A DNA stretch of 38,984 nt from Chloroflexota bacterium. GTDB lineage: Bacteria; Chloroflexota; Dehalococcoidia; JACQGW01. Shown here piece by piece: positions 30,466 to 38,933 of the stretch; position 1 is the first letter of the stretch; each line of letters opens with the position of its first letter. A model generated the notes under the pieces. That model was not told where the DNA came from. It made no database searches and worked only from the letters and a program-made list of their open reading frames with translations. The translations under genes were made by a program, and so were the position numbers. The DNA is taken from assembly GCA_016199325.1 (NCBI GenBank), contig JACQGW010000312.1:1-38984 (forward strand), read 5' to 3'.

Positions 30466-32556
30466 ATGGCCGACACGCTCTCGCTGCTGGACGCCGGCGC
30501 CCTTCCGGTCACGGAGCTGGCGGTGCTCGCCCGACGGGAAGGCTGGCGGCCCCGGCCGATCTACCAGGTGCATCGCTGGTTCGCGCGCCGCTTCCCGTCG
30601 GCGTTCCGCGCGCTCCTCACCGCCGCCGCCCTGCCCGCCGCCGCCGATCTCTGGCAGCCCTACTACGACGGCACCGATTGGCGCGGGCGCACGGTGCTCG
30701 ATCCCTTCGTCGGCGGCGGTACGTCGGTCGTCGAGGCGCAGCGCCTCGGGGCCAACGTCGTCGGCGTCGACGTCGATCCGGTCGCCTGCGCCATCACCCA
30801 GTTCGAGACCCACGCGGGGGAGACTCCGGACCTGCTCCCTATCCTCGCCGAGCTGCAACGGTCGGTTGGCGCCCTGATGGCTCCGTTCTATCGGACGACG
30901 GCGGCCGACGGGGCGCCCCGGACTATCCTCCACGCGTTCTGGGTGCAGGTCGTCGAATGTACCCGGTGCGCCGAGCCGATCGAGGTACACCCGCACTACC
31001 GGCTCGCTCATGAAGCGGCAGGGAGCCGGCAGTGGGCCTTCTGCCGGCAGTGCCATCACGTCGCGGTGCTCGACCGGTCGGCGCAGCTCCTCGGGTGTGA
31101 ACAATGCGGAGCGACGACGCCGATCTCGGCCGGCCCGGTCCGGCTGGGCCGCCTCACGTGTCCGCACTGCGGCACCCGCGAGCGGCTGATCGACGTCGCG
31201 CCCCGGACGGGCCGTCCGCCGGCCTGGCGGCTCTTTGCGCTCGAGACGCTGGGCGCAGACGTCGGACGGCGAGTCGGCCTGGCCGACCGGCACTTCCAGG
31301 CCGCGACGTCCGCCGACCTTGCCGTTCTGGACGAGAGCCGGCGGGCGCTGGCGGCGCGGCTGGGAGCCGACGGAGCGGTCACGGGCATCCCCGAGCGGCG
31401 TATCCCCCGCGAGGGTCGCTCCGACCGGCGGCTCATCGCCTACGGCTACGAGCACTACCGGGACCTCTTCAATCCGCGCCAGCTCCTTCATCTGTCGCTG
31501 CTCGCCGAGGCGATCGATGGCGTGCCCGAGCCGGCGCGGCGCGCCCTGGCGCTGGCGTTCAGCGACCACCTGACGACGAACTGCATGCTCACCTCGTACG
31601 CGTCTGGCTGGCGCCGGCTGGCACCGCTCTTCTCGATTCGGGCCTATCGGCACATCACCCGGCCGGTCGAGATCAACCCCTGGCTCGACGGCACCGGCCG
31701 GGGCACGTTCCCGAACGCCGTCCGCCAGATTCAGCGGGCCGTGGCGTCCGTCCGCCGGCCGCTGGAACCGGATCGGGCCGGCGGCTTTCGCCCGGTCGCC
31801 AGCCGGCCGGGCGCGGCGCGGATCATCCACGGCAGCGCCCGGCGCCTGGTCGCGATCTCCGACGCGTCCGTGGACTTCGTCCTGACGGACCCGCCGTACT
31901 TCGACAACATCGCCTACGCCGAGCTGTCCGACTTCTTCCTGCCCTGGCTCCAGCGCTTCGGCCTGGCGCCTGCCGATGGCGACGGACCGTCGGCGCTGAG
32001 CGAAAGCCTCACGGCACGGCGGCGAGACGCCGCCGCGACCCGGGCGTTCGAGCTGGCGCTGGGCGATTGCTTCCGTGAGATCGCGTGCGTCTTGATCCCG
32101 ACCGGCCGGCTCGTCTTCACCTACCGCCACCGGACGGCCGCCGCCTGGAGCGCCCTGGCGGGCGCCCTGGCGAGTGGCCGCTTTCGGGTCATCCAGGTCT
32201 TCCCGCTGCTCGGCGACGGGCGCGGCGGCCTCCACGCCCGCCGTGGGACGAGTCGATGGGACGCCGTCTTTGTCGCCCGCCACGCCGATTCGGTCGAGCC
32301 CGACCCGACGACACTTTCCGGCGGGGCCGCCCGGCAGGCCCGCGCCCACTACGCCCGGTGGGCGGCCAGGCTCGCCGCCGACCCGGCGTCGGACTTCGGT
32401 CCTGCCGATCGCCAGAGCTTCTTCCGTGCCTGCCTGGTCGCCAGCGCGCTGGGCATGTTTCCCCCGGAACCGTCCGAGGACGACGCCGGACGACCGCTTG
32501 CCGCCGCTCTTGCCGAGGAGCCACCGAGCGAGGAGATGCCACGATGCCACACCTGA
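30466..32556 (+). CDS. DNA methyltransferase with zinc ribbons (COG1743/DUF1156-like)
   Basis: The 696-residue protein has the N-terminal signature IYQVHRWFARRFPSAFRALL of this methylase group, an SAM-binding motif DPFVGGGTS (D79), four CxxC pairs forming two zinc ribbons (C165/C168, C193/C196, C211/C214, C232/C235), and the catalytic DPPYFDN motif (D475). SAM motif before catalytic motif with a long insert is an alpha-type order. It likely adds a methyl group to adenine N6 in DNA. ATG 30466 is chosen for GAGAGG just upstream; GTG 30424 is in frame. It overlaps the next gene by 13 bases. Confidence 0.85.
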   Translation: MADTLSLLDAGALPVTELAVLARREGWRPRPIYQVHRWFARRFPSAFRALLTAAALPAAADLWQPYYDGTDWRGRTVLDPFVGGGTSVVEAQRLGANVVGVDVDPVACAITQFETHAGETPDLLPILAELQRSVGALMAPFYRTTAADGAPRTILHAFWVQVVECTRCAEPIEVHPHYRLAHEAAGSRQWAFCRQCHHVAVLDRSAQLLGCEQCGATTPISAGPVRLGRLTCPHCGTRERLIDVAPRTGRPPAWRLFALETLGADVGRRVGLADRHFQAATSADLAVLDESRRALAARLGADGAVTGIPERRIPREGRSDRRLIAYGYEHYRDLFNPRQLLHLSLLAEAIDGVPEPARRALALAFSDHLTTNCMLTSYASGWRRLAPLFSIRAYRHITRPVEINPWLDGTGRGTFPNAVRQIQRAVASVRRPLEPDRAGGFRPVASRPGAARIIHGSARRLVAISDASVDFVLTDPPYFDNIAYAELSDFFLPWLQRFGLAPADGDGPSALSESLTARRRDAAATRAFELALGDCFREIACVLIPTGRLVFTYRHRTAAAWSALAGALASGRFRVIQVFPLLGDGRGGLHARRGTSRWDAVFVARHADSVEPDPTTLSGGAARQARAHYARWAARLAADPASDFGPADRQSFFRACLVASALGMFPPEPSEDDAGRPLAAALAEEPPSEEMPRCHT

Positions 32557-35500
32557 CCAAGGAAGTCCTGTCGAAGTACGTCACGTCCGAGTGCAAGCGC
32601 CAGCTCCGGCTTTCCCTCTCGCCGGCGACGAAAGCGCACCAGGCGGAGCGCGCGGCCCTGCACATGCCGCCGCCCCAGCCGCCGCGGCCCGGCCTGGAGC
32701 AGTTTGCCCAGGCCGGCGAGGAATGGCAGGCGGCAAAGCTCCACGACCTGACCGAGACCTTCGGCGCCGGCGCCGTTGTCGGCAGGGCGACGGTCCAGCC
32801 GACCGGCCGGATTCGCTACCAGCCGGTGCCGCTTCTCGATGCGCTCGTCCAGGCGAAGCCCGGCCAGTTCCTGGTCGAGGCGGAGTTCGAGATCGGCGCT
32901 GCGTTCGTCCAGGCCCTCGACCTGGCCGGGCTGGTGTCGGCACACGGCCTGGCCTTCGGCCACGTGCGGCCGGACCTTGTCGAGGTGCTGCCACCGGGCA
33001 CATTCTCCACGCGGGTGCTGCCCGCCGGAGACGTCGAGCCGCTCCCGGCCGGGGACCAGCGCCGGCAGCTCCGCGTCATCGACATCAAGCTGACGGCCAG
33101 GCCATCCACCGGGTACTTCGCCGAGGTCGCCTATTACACGATGGCGCTCGCCGCCTGGCTCGTCGATCGGCAGATCGACGACGCGTACGCCGTCGTGCCG
33201 GATGGGGCCGTCTGGCCGGGGTCGCACGACGCCGCGCGCCTGACGGTGGCGTACCGTGCGCTGGTGAAGGAGGGCAAGACGCCGACGCTCGACGACCTTC
33301 GCCCGGCGCTGGCCGAGGACCTGGAGCCGGTCCCCTTCGAGGTGCTGGCGTACCGTATCCGGCGGTTCCTTCAAGAGGTCGTGCCGGAGGTCCTGTCGGC
33401 GGACTGGCCTGACCTTCCCTGGCACGTCGACCATCGGTGCAAGCAGTGCGAATACCTGGGCTACCCCTGGATCGACGCGCACGGACAGCCGACGGCCCAC
33501 CCGGCCCACTGCATGCCAACGGCCCTCCACGACGACCACCTGAGCCGTGTCGCCTTCGTCAGCCGGGGCGCAGGCGCGGCGCTTCGGAGTCGGGGCGTCC
33601 AGACCGTGGCCGGCCTGGCGGCGCGGCTGCCGGCGGACGCCGTCTTCGACGCGCATCAGACGCTGCGCGCCGGCCGCAGCGTCGTCCCACGGCGGGCGAA
33701 CGCACTGGTGACCGAGCAGCCGGAGATCCCCGCGGACAGCGGCACCTCGGCCGTCATGCCGCGCTGGGCCGACCTCAGACTCTACCTCTCCACCGACTTC
33801 GACGCCAGCAGCGCCATCACGGTCGCCTTCGGGCTGAAGGCGTTCTGGGTCGAGCCGCGCCCGTACGGCTCGACGGACCTGACGCCGCGAGCAACGCAGT
33901 CGTGGAAGGCGCGGGTTCTGGTCGTGGACCAGCGGGACGTCGCGGTGGAGCAGCGCGAGCTGCTCGCCTTCCTCGAGGCGATCAACGACATCCTGACGTG
34001 GGCCCGATCGCGCTCCCAGGACACCACCATGCAGGTCTATCTCTGGGATTCGCTCCAGTACGAGCACCTGGCGCGGGTCGTCGGCCGGCACCTCCCCGCG
34101 ATCCTGGCGAACCAGTCGATCCAGCACCTCGCCTGGCTCTTCCCGCCGGAGCAGCTCCTGCCGAACCCTGCGCTCGCCACCCGCCGGTCGCCGATCACGA
34201 TCGTCCGCGAGGTCGCCCGGTGCGTTCTCGCCGCGCCCATCGCCCATTACTACTCGCTCCTCGCCGTCGCCCGAGTCTACCACCGGCCAGACCTTCCCGA
34301 GAACGTTGCGAACTTCAGCGTCCACCCCCTGTTCGAGGACGCGCTCTCGGACCAGATCCCGTCTGAGCGGGCGCACGGAATCTGGACGCGGGCCACTCGG
34401 CCGCGCCACTGGTCCGACCAGGTGACCGTCCTGCAAGAGACGGTGGTCAAGCGGCTCAACGCGCTCGAAACCGTCGCCGAGCGGTTGCAGAGCGACCTGG
34501 GGAACCGGCTGGCGCAGGTGGCGCCGCAGATCGCGATCGGGCCGCCCACACGCCAGAGCCGGGTGAGCGCCGACGGCCAGCTCTGGCACGCCTTCGCCAA
34601 ACTGGACGCGGCGCTGGCCGCACTGGACGTCCACACGGTCCGGGCGATGCCGCCGCACGAGCGCGAGGCGCGCTTCCACAGCGCCCGGCTCGTCCAGCGG
34701 CTCACGGGCGCGGCCGAGCAGGAAGCGCTGGGCAAGCTCAAGATCGGGCCGGCACCGCATCGCCGGGTGTACACCCTGTCGCCTCGGTCGCGCGAGGTCA
34801 AGGCCCGTGAGGGAGACTTTGGCTTCGCCCTGGCACCCGAGGCGGAGGTCGGGTTTCTCGACAGAGGCCTCGCCACGCTCGCCCGGGGCACCGCGCTCGA
34901 GCCGAACGTCCCCAATCCGGGGACGCGCGTCGAGGAGATCACCCAGGTGACGGTCGTCGCCCTGGATCGGGACCTGGGGCTCATGGCCCTGGACCCGAAC
35001 GGCCGGTCTGCGACGTGGCTGGACGATCTCGAAGCGGCAGGGATCGCCGACTTCTCCCAGAACGCCGTCCTCGATCCCACCTACCACGACTACTTCACGC
35101 CGAAGCTCCTGAAGGCGCTCCAGGCGATCGGCAACCCGCTCGCCGCCCAGCAATCGCCGCTCGTCCAGCAGGCCGTCGGCCTCCTGATCGGCAAAGGCGC
35201 TCGCCGTACGCCCCCGACCCCCGTCGCGGATGTGCTCTGGAACGGTCCGGCCATGGCCGCATCGCCGGTCAACCGGTCGCTTGACCCGGCCCGCACCGCG
35301 CTCGAACAGGCGGAGTTCGGCCTGAACGGCGTTCAGTGGGAGGCATGGACGGCAGCGCTCACCCACCGGCTCCAGCTCCTCTGGGGGCCGCCGGGCACCG
35401 GCAAGAGCCGGACGGCGGCGGCGGTCGTTCTGGGCGCAGCACTGGCCGCGCTCGCCGAGCGGCGGCCGATCCGCATCCTCGTCTGCGCCTCGACCTACAC

Positions 35501-36836
35501 CGCCGTCGACAACGTCCTCCTGCCCGTGGTCCGGTGGGCGGAGACGCTCCTGTCGTCGGAGGCGGTGGCGATCGTCCGCCTCCGGTCGTACCTTCAGCAG
35601 CCGCAGCCGGGCGTCCCGCCGGCGGTCGACGTCCCGCTGAATCGGCGCCAGCCGTCGCCTGCCGTCACGGCGCTCCGTGCCCGACTTGCGGAGCCGGATG
35701 GAGTGACCATCGTCGGAGCGCCGCCGGAGCAGGTCCACAATCTCATGACGATCGAGGGAGGCTCGGCGCAGCAGGAATGGTTCGACCTGATCCTCATCGA
35801 TGAGGCGTCGCAGATGGACGTGAACCACGCCATCGTCGCGCTCTGCTCCCTCGCGGCGGGCGGGAGCGTTGTCCTGGCCGGCGACCCGAAGCAGCTCCCG
35901 CCGATCCACCAGGCCCAAGCGCCGGCCGGCCTCGAGGCGATGGTCGGCTCGATCTACGCCTTCTGCGAATCGGTCCACGGCCTCACGCCGATCATGCTGA
36001 CCGAGAGCTATCGGTCCAACGCCACCCTGGTCGCGTTCGCCCACCGGGCCGGCTATCTGTCCGGCCTGCGCAGCTACTCGCCGGACCTCCGACTGCACTT
36101 CGTCCAGCCGCTGCCCGGCTCCAGGCCGGCCGACTGGCCCGAGATGCTCTACTGGACGCCCGAATGGTCGGCGCTCCTCGACCCGGATCGTCCGGCGGTC
36201 TGTTTCGTCTACCGCGAGGGGCGCAGCAGCCAGTGGAACGCCTTCGAGGCGGACGCCGTGGCCGCCCTGATCCACATCCTCGCCGGGCGGCTGGGCAAGC
36301 AGCTCGTGAACGAGCGGGATCCCGCCACCGGAATGCTCATTCCGACCGTGGACGAGCCGTATGCGCCGGGCGAGTTCTGGGCGAAGGCGGTCGGCGTCGT
36401 CACGCCGCACCGAGCCCAGCAAGGGCTTATCGTCGGTCGGCTGCAGCAGGTGTTCGCCGGCATGGCCGTCCCGCAGTCGGCCATCCGAGACGCCGTCGAC
36501 ACCGTGGAACGGTTCCAGGGCCAGCAGCGGGACGTGATCATCGCGACCTTCGCGCTGGGCGATCCGGACGCCATCGCGGACGAGGACGAGTTCCTTCTGA
36601 GCCTGAACCGCTTCAACGTGATGGCGTCGCGTGCCCGGGCGAAGCTCGTGGTGCTGGTCTCCCAGGAGCTGGTCGACCACCTTTCGAGCGATCCGGACAT
36701 CCTGCGGGAGTCCCGGCTCCTCAAGACCTACGTGGAGTCGTTCTGTCGGAACCCGGAGATGATGGTCCTGGGACACATCGTTCAGGGTCTGGTCCATCCG
36801 GTAGAGGGCATCGCCAGGTACCGGGGTGTTCCATGA
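32544..36836 (+). CDS. TM0106-type nuclease, RNase H-like and SF1 helicase fusion
   Basis: The 1430-residue protein starts with a RecB/Cas4-like PD-(D/E)XK nuclease: D144 in HVRPDL, D180 and K182 in VIDIKLT, then EVAYYTMAL. Cysteines C17, C299, C302 and C323 could hold a [4Fe-4S] cluster, as in Cas4/AddB-type nucleases. A predicted RNase H-like domain follows (about residues 405-600). The C-terminal half is a SF1 (Upf1/Dna2-type) helicase: Walker A GPPGTGKS (948-955), DEAS (1086-1089), GDPKQLPP (1113-1120), ESYRSN, VERFQGQQRDVI and RFNVMASRAR (from 1356). ATG 32544 lies inside the methyltransferase end. The pair may be a restriction-like or repair system. Confidence 0.88.
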   Translation: MPHLTKEVLSKYVTSECKRQLRLSLSPATKAHQAERAALHMPPPQPPRPGLEQFAQAGEEWQAAKLHDLTETFGAGAVVGRATVQPTGRIRYQPVPLLDALVQAKPGQFLVEAEFEIGAAFVQALDLAGLVSAHGLAFGHVRPDLVEVLPPGTFSTRVLPAGDVEPLPAGDQRRQLRVIDIKLTARPSTGYFAEVAYYTMALAAWLVDRQIDDAYAVVPDGAVWPGSHDAARLTVAYRALVKEGKTPTLDDLRPALAEDLEPVPFEVLAYRIRRFLQEVVPEVLSADWPDLPWHVDHRCKQCEYLGYPWIDAHGQPTAHPAHCMPTALHDDHLSRVAFVSRGAGAALRSRGVQTVAGLAARLPADAVFDAHQTLRAGRSVVPRRANALVTEQPEIPADSGTSAVMPRWADLRLYLSTDFDASSAITVAFGLKAFWVEPRPYGSTDLTPRATQSWKARVLVVDQRDVAVEQRELLAFLEAINDILTWARSRSQDTTMQVYLWDSLQYEHLARVVGRHLPAILANQSIQHLAWLFPPEQLLPNPALATRRSPITIVREVARCVLAAPIAHYYSLLAVARVYHRPDLPENVANFSVHPLFEDALSDQIPSERAHGIWTRATRPRHWSDQVTVLQETVVKRLNALETVAERLQSDLGNRLAQVAPQIAIGPPTRQSRVSADGQLWHAFAKLDAALAALDVHTVRAMPPHEREARFHSARLVQRLTGAAEQEALGKLKIGPAPHRRVYTLSPRSREVKAREGDFGFALAPEAEVGFLDRGLATLARGTALEPNVPNPGTRVEEITQVTVVALDRDLGLMALDPNGRSATWLDDLEAAGIADFSQNAVLDPTYHDYFTPKLLKALQAIGNPLAAQQSPLVQQAVGLLIGKGARRTPPTPVADVLWNGPAMAASPVNRSLDPARTALEQAEFGLNGVQWEAWTAALTHRLQLLWGPPGTGKSRTAAAVVLGAALAALAERRPIRILVCASTYTAVDNVLLPVVRWAETLLSSEAVAIVRLRSYLQQPQPGVPPAVDVPLNRRQPSPAVTALRARLAEPDGVTIVGAPPEQVHNLMTIEGGSAQQEWFDLILIDEASQMDVNHAIVALCSLAAGGSVVLAGDPKQLPPIHQAQAPAGLEAMVGSIYAFCESVHGLTPIMLTESYRSNATLVAFAHRAGYLSGLRSYSPDLRLHFVQPLPGSRPADWPEMLYWTPEWSALLDPDRPAVCFVYREGRSSQWNAFEADAVAALIHILAGRLGKQLVNERDPATGMLIPTVDEPYAPGEFWAKAVGVVTPHRAQQGLIVGRLQQVFAGMAVPQSAIRDAVDTVERFQGQQRDVIIATFALGDPDAIADEDEFLLSLNRFNVMASRARAKLVVLVSQELVDHLSSDPDILRESRLLKTYVESFCRNPEMMVLGHIVQGLVHPVEGIARYRGVP

Positions 36837-36903
36837 CGCCGGGTCCACCAGAGAACGGTTTGCAGAGGCATTGACCAGGCAAACAACCGACCTTCTCGGC
36901 GTC

Positions 36904-36947
36904 GTCCCTGGCGCCCTGGCGGTTGGTTGGCTCTCAGCGCCGCTCTG
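36904..36947 (-). repeat. Dispersed repeat, GCCAAGACGCCAAG type, diverged copy
   Basis: Read on the minus strand this begins AGAGCGGCGCTGAGAGCCAA and continues CCAACCGCCAGGGCGCCAGG, clearly related to 20646-20694 and 22383-22431 but with several changes. It lies between the nuclease-helicase gene and the AAA ATPase gene, on the opposite strand to the other copies. Confidence 0.65.
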
Positions 36948-36992
36948 GTGGCATCGTCGGGGCAATTGCCTCACCGACAACTGCATCGCCTT

Positions 36993-37044
36993 GCTGCTGT
37001 AGCAAAATGTACGCTGAAGCCGTACAATATGCTGCGGTAGCAAA
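36993..37044 (+). promoter_or_regulatory. Direct repeats and -10 before the AAA ATPase gene
   Basis: GCTGCTGTAGCAAA at 36993-37006 and GCTGCGGTAGCAAA at 37031-37044 match at 13 of 14 positions, 38 bases apart. Between them are a TGTACG/CGTACA hairpin (37008-37026) and TACAAT at 37023-37028, a good -10. GGAGG at 37047-37051 is the ribosome site for ATG 37060. The paired repeats flanking the -10 look like operator half-sites. Confidence 0.5.
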
Positions 37045-37059
37045 TCGGAGGTCCGCTGC

Positions 37060-38304
37060 ATGCTCGCTCTGGTTCCTCTTGAGCCCCTGTTCGTCGACAG
37101 AGTCTCCGAGCTGGCGGAGTTCGACGCACTGCTGGAAGCCCTTGCCCTTGGGCGACGACGACACGTCGCCCTCCTTGGCCTGCGCCGCATCGGGAAGACT
37201 TTGCTCCTAGACGAGGTGCGACGGCGCCATCCCAGATCCGCCATCGCTTACCTCCCCTTGGACGAGGTCGTCTCCAGCCCTGAGGATTTCGCTCGGTCGT
37301 TCGCCATTGAGACACTCCGGCAGGTTGCGCGTACGGCAGATGGCCGAATCACGCCGGATATCGTGGATATCGCCTTCTACCAGGAAATCGTCGGAAGGGT
37401 CGCCAATATCGGCCAGAACTGCCGCTACCTGATGGAAACGGCACTGCGTACCGATGCCGAGGGGATGCGCAATACCCTGGAGGCCGTTCTGCGCCAGGTG
37501 GCGCGCTGGCAGCCTATCACGCGAGCCAGCATCGAGCGTCGACTCCGGCGCCATCACGCGCACACGCAGATACACAAGGCGATCAATCTCTTGATCGACA
37601 CCGACTTCCTGCGGGAAGCCGCTGGCGTGCTGGAGATGCCTGACCCGGTCTTCGCCCTATGGCTCGTTGTGGAGCCGGAGAGACGCGATCCGGAGGCCAT
37701 GTCGCGCAGTGCGAGAGCGATCCAGCGGCTCATCGCGTGGTATGAGGCCCAACACGGCCAGGACCGGCAGGAGATGGGCACCTTGTTCGAGCGTCGCGTG
37801 GAGAACGTCGCTCGTCAGTTCAACGGGCACACCGTTGAAGGCAAGCTGTTTGGAATAGATGGAGAGGTTCGCTTGCCGGTCGTGCGGAGCGCGGGGAGGG
37901 TACGGGTGGATGATGCCTCGGGGCACTATGGCGAAGGCCCCGACAGCTACGAAGTCGATATCGTGACTACTGGCGACCGGCCCTCGGACTTCTGGGCAAT
38001 CGAGGCCAAACATCGGCAAGGGGCAATCACCCGCGCAATGGTCGAAAGATTCCTAAAGAACGCGCGGGCAGCCTCCGTGGCCCACAACCTATCGTTTGCT
38101 CGCCTGTGGATAGTCGCCCCGCGTGGTATCCGTCCGGACGCCATGGAACTGGCGAGGGGCGAGGGGATACTGACCTCAGGGCTTCGCCAGTTGGAACAGT
38201 TGGAGCGCCAACTCGCAGACTCCTTCACGACCTCGCTTCGCCTCGTCGGCGAAGGTCGTGATCCGGTCACTGGCTCCGAAACGCATCAGCAGCCCGGAGA
38301 GTGA
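37060..38304 (+). CDS. Internally deleted AAA ATPase with PD-(D/E)XK C-terminal domain
   Basis: The 414-residue protein has a Walker A motif GLRRIGKTLLL (about residues 40-50) typical of the archaeal ATPase/DUF234 family, then jumps near residue 92 (VARTADGRITP) to the winged-helix part AFYQEIVGR, RYLMETAL, ERRLRRHHAHTQIHKAINLL. The Walker B, sensor and lid regions expected between them are not present, so an internal in-frame loss is likely. The C-terminal nuclease-like domain is intact, with SYEVDIV and WAIEAKHR supplying D and ExK. ATP hydrolysis is doubtful. It could retain DNA binding or nuclease activity. Confidence 0.75.
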   Translation: MLALVPLEPLFVDRVSELAEFDALLEALALGRRRHVALLGLRRIGKTLLLDEVRRRHPRSAIAYLPLDEVVSSPEDFARSFAIETLRQVARTADGRITPDIVDIAFYQEIVGRVANIGQNCRYLMETALRTDAEGMRNTLEAVLRQVARWQPITRASIERRLRRHHAHTQIHKAINLLIDTDFLREAAGVLEMPDPVFALWLVVEPERRDPEAMSRSARAIQRLIAWYEAQHGQDRQEMGTLFERRVENVARQFNGHTVEGKLFGIDGEVRLPVVRSAGRVRVDDASGHYGEGPDSYEVDIVTTGDRPSDFWAIEAKHRQGAITRAMVERFLKNARAASVAHNLSFARLWIVAPRGIRPDAMELARGEGILTSGLRQLEQLERQLADSFTTSLRLVGEGRDPVTGSETHQQPGE

Positions 38305-38306
38305 AC

Positions 38307-38318
38307 TTCGAATTCGAA
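38307..38318. repeat. 12-bp perfect palindrome between convergent genes
   Basis: TTCGAATTCGAA lies three bases after the AAA ATPase stop codon and 31 bases from the hicB stop. It is perfectly self-complementary and unusually AT-rich for this DNA. Its role is unknown. Confidence 0.6.
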
Positions 38319-38349
38319 TCACCTGGCTGGTCTTGCTCCGGTTGCGAGT

Positions 38350-38595
38350 CTATGCCGCCTCGTCGACGACGTCGATCGCGATCGCCTGGGGGTGCGCTGT
38401 TTCCTCGGGGACCGGCAGCCCCTCGGCGATCAGCCCTTCGACATGGAGGCTGATGGCCTCCCGGGCATGAGTGATCGCCTCTTCCAGCGTATCGCCCTGG
38501 CTATAGCAGCCGGGGAGAGCAGGCACGCTTACCCAGAAACCGCCTTCCTCGGGGTCGGGGCGCAACAGGATCGTGTAGGTGCGTACCCGTGGCAT
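38350..38595 (-). CDS. hicB: HicB-family antitoxin
   Basis: The 81-residue protein has the HicB partial RNase H-like fold: YTILLRPDPEEGGFWVSVPA, LPGCYSQGDTLEEAITHARE and AISLHVEGLIAEG. It neutralises HicA and normally represses its own operon. ATG 38595 is preceded by GGAGG 4 bases upstream, and it starts 8 bases after the hicA stop codon. It has no separate C-terminal DNA-binding domain, so it is the short form. The module is divergent from nothing and convergent with the AAA ATPase gene. Confidence 0.88.
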   Translation of the reverse strand: MPRVRTYTILLRPDPEEGGFWVSVPALPGCYSQGDTLEEAITHAREAISLHVEGLIAEGLPVPEETAHPQAIAIDVVDEAA

Positions 38596-38603
38596 AGAGC
38601 CTC

Positions 38604-38831
38604 CTACAGGAGCGTTCGCAGCTCGTCGCCGGTCAGGTCGGCGTCCTTCAGAATGTCGGCCAGCGTTCCGGCCGGGATCGTCTTGTCCGCGTGCCGAGGC
38701 ACCGTTACCAGACCGAGCTTCGTCGAGTGCTTGAGTTGCACGTGACCCCCCCGCTGACGAACCGGCGCCCAGCCATCGCGGCTGAGCGCTCGCAGCAACT
38801 CGGTGGCGGTGATCCGTGGCAATGGTGGCAT
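38604..38831 (-). CDS. hicA: HicA-family mRNA interferase toxin
   Basis: The 75-residue protein shows the HicA double-stranded RNA-binding-like fold: PRITATELLRALSRDGWAPV, RQRGGHVQLKH with the conserved catalytic-type histidine in GGH, and LVTVPRHADKTIPAGTL. It cleaves mRNA when unopposed by HicB. ATG 38831 is chosen with GGGGGTGA upstream; a GTG at 38834 is in frame. Gene order hicA then hicB, with 8 bases between, is the usual one. It lies next to a tRNA gene. Confidence 0.9.
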   Translation of the reverse strand: MPPLPRITATELLRALSRDGWAPVRQRGGHVQLKHSTKLGLVTVPRHADKTIPAGTLADILKDADLTGDELRTLL

Positions 38832-38901
38832 CACTCACCCCCGATTGGTGGCTCTATGCCTCGCCAGCCTTTCCGTCGTCGTGCGGCGCCGTCAAGGGAA
38901 A

Positions 38902-38932
38902 GGCCCCGATTCTCCGATGGATCGTCGGGGCC
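38902..38932 (-). terminator. Intrinsic terminator after tRNA-Gly
   Basis: On the minus strand GGCCCCGA pairs with TCGGGGCC around a 15-base loop and is followed by TTTCCCTT. It lies directly after the tRNA CCA end, so it most likely ends the tRNA transcript. Confidence 0.7.
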
Positions 38933-38933
38933 C

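Noticed and set aside
30361..32550. Minus-strand open frame of 729 codons opposite the methyltransferase
   Set aside because: It mirrors the methyltransferase codons and extends into the promoter region; no domain is visible.
32349..37244. Very long minus-strand open frame (1631 codons) opposite the nuclease-helicase
   Set aside because: It lies antisense to strongly conserved helicase and nuclease motifs; its own translation has no motif.
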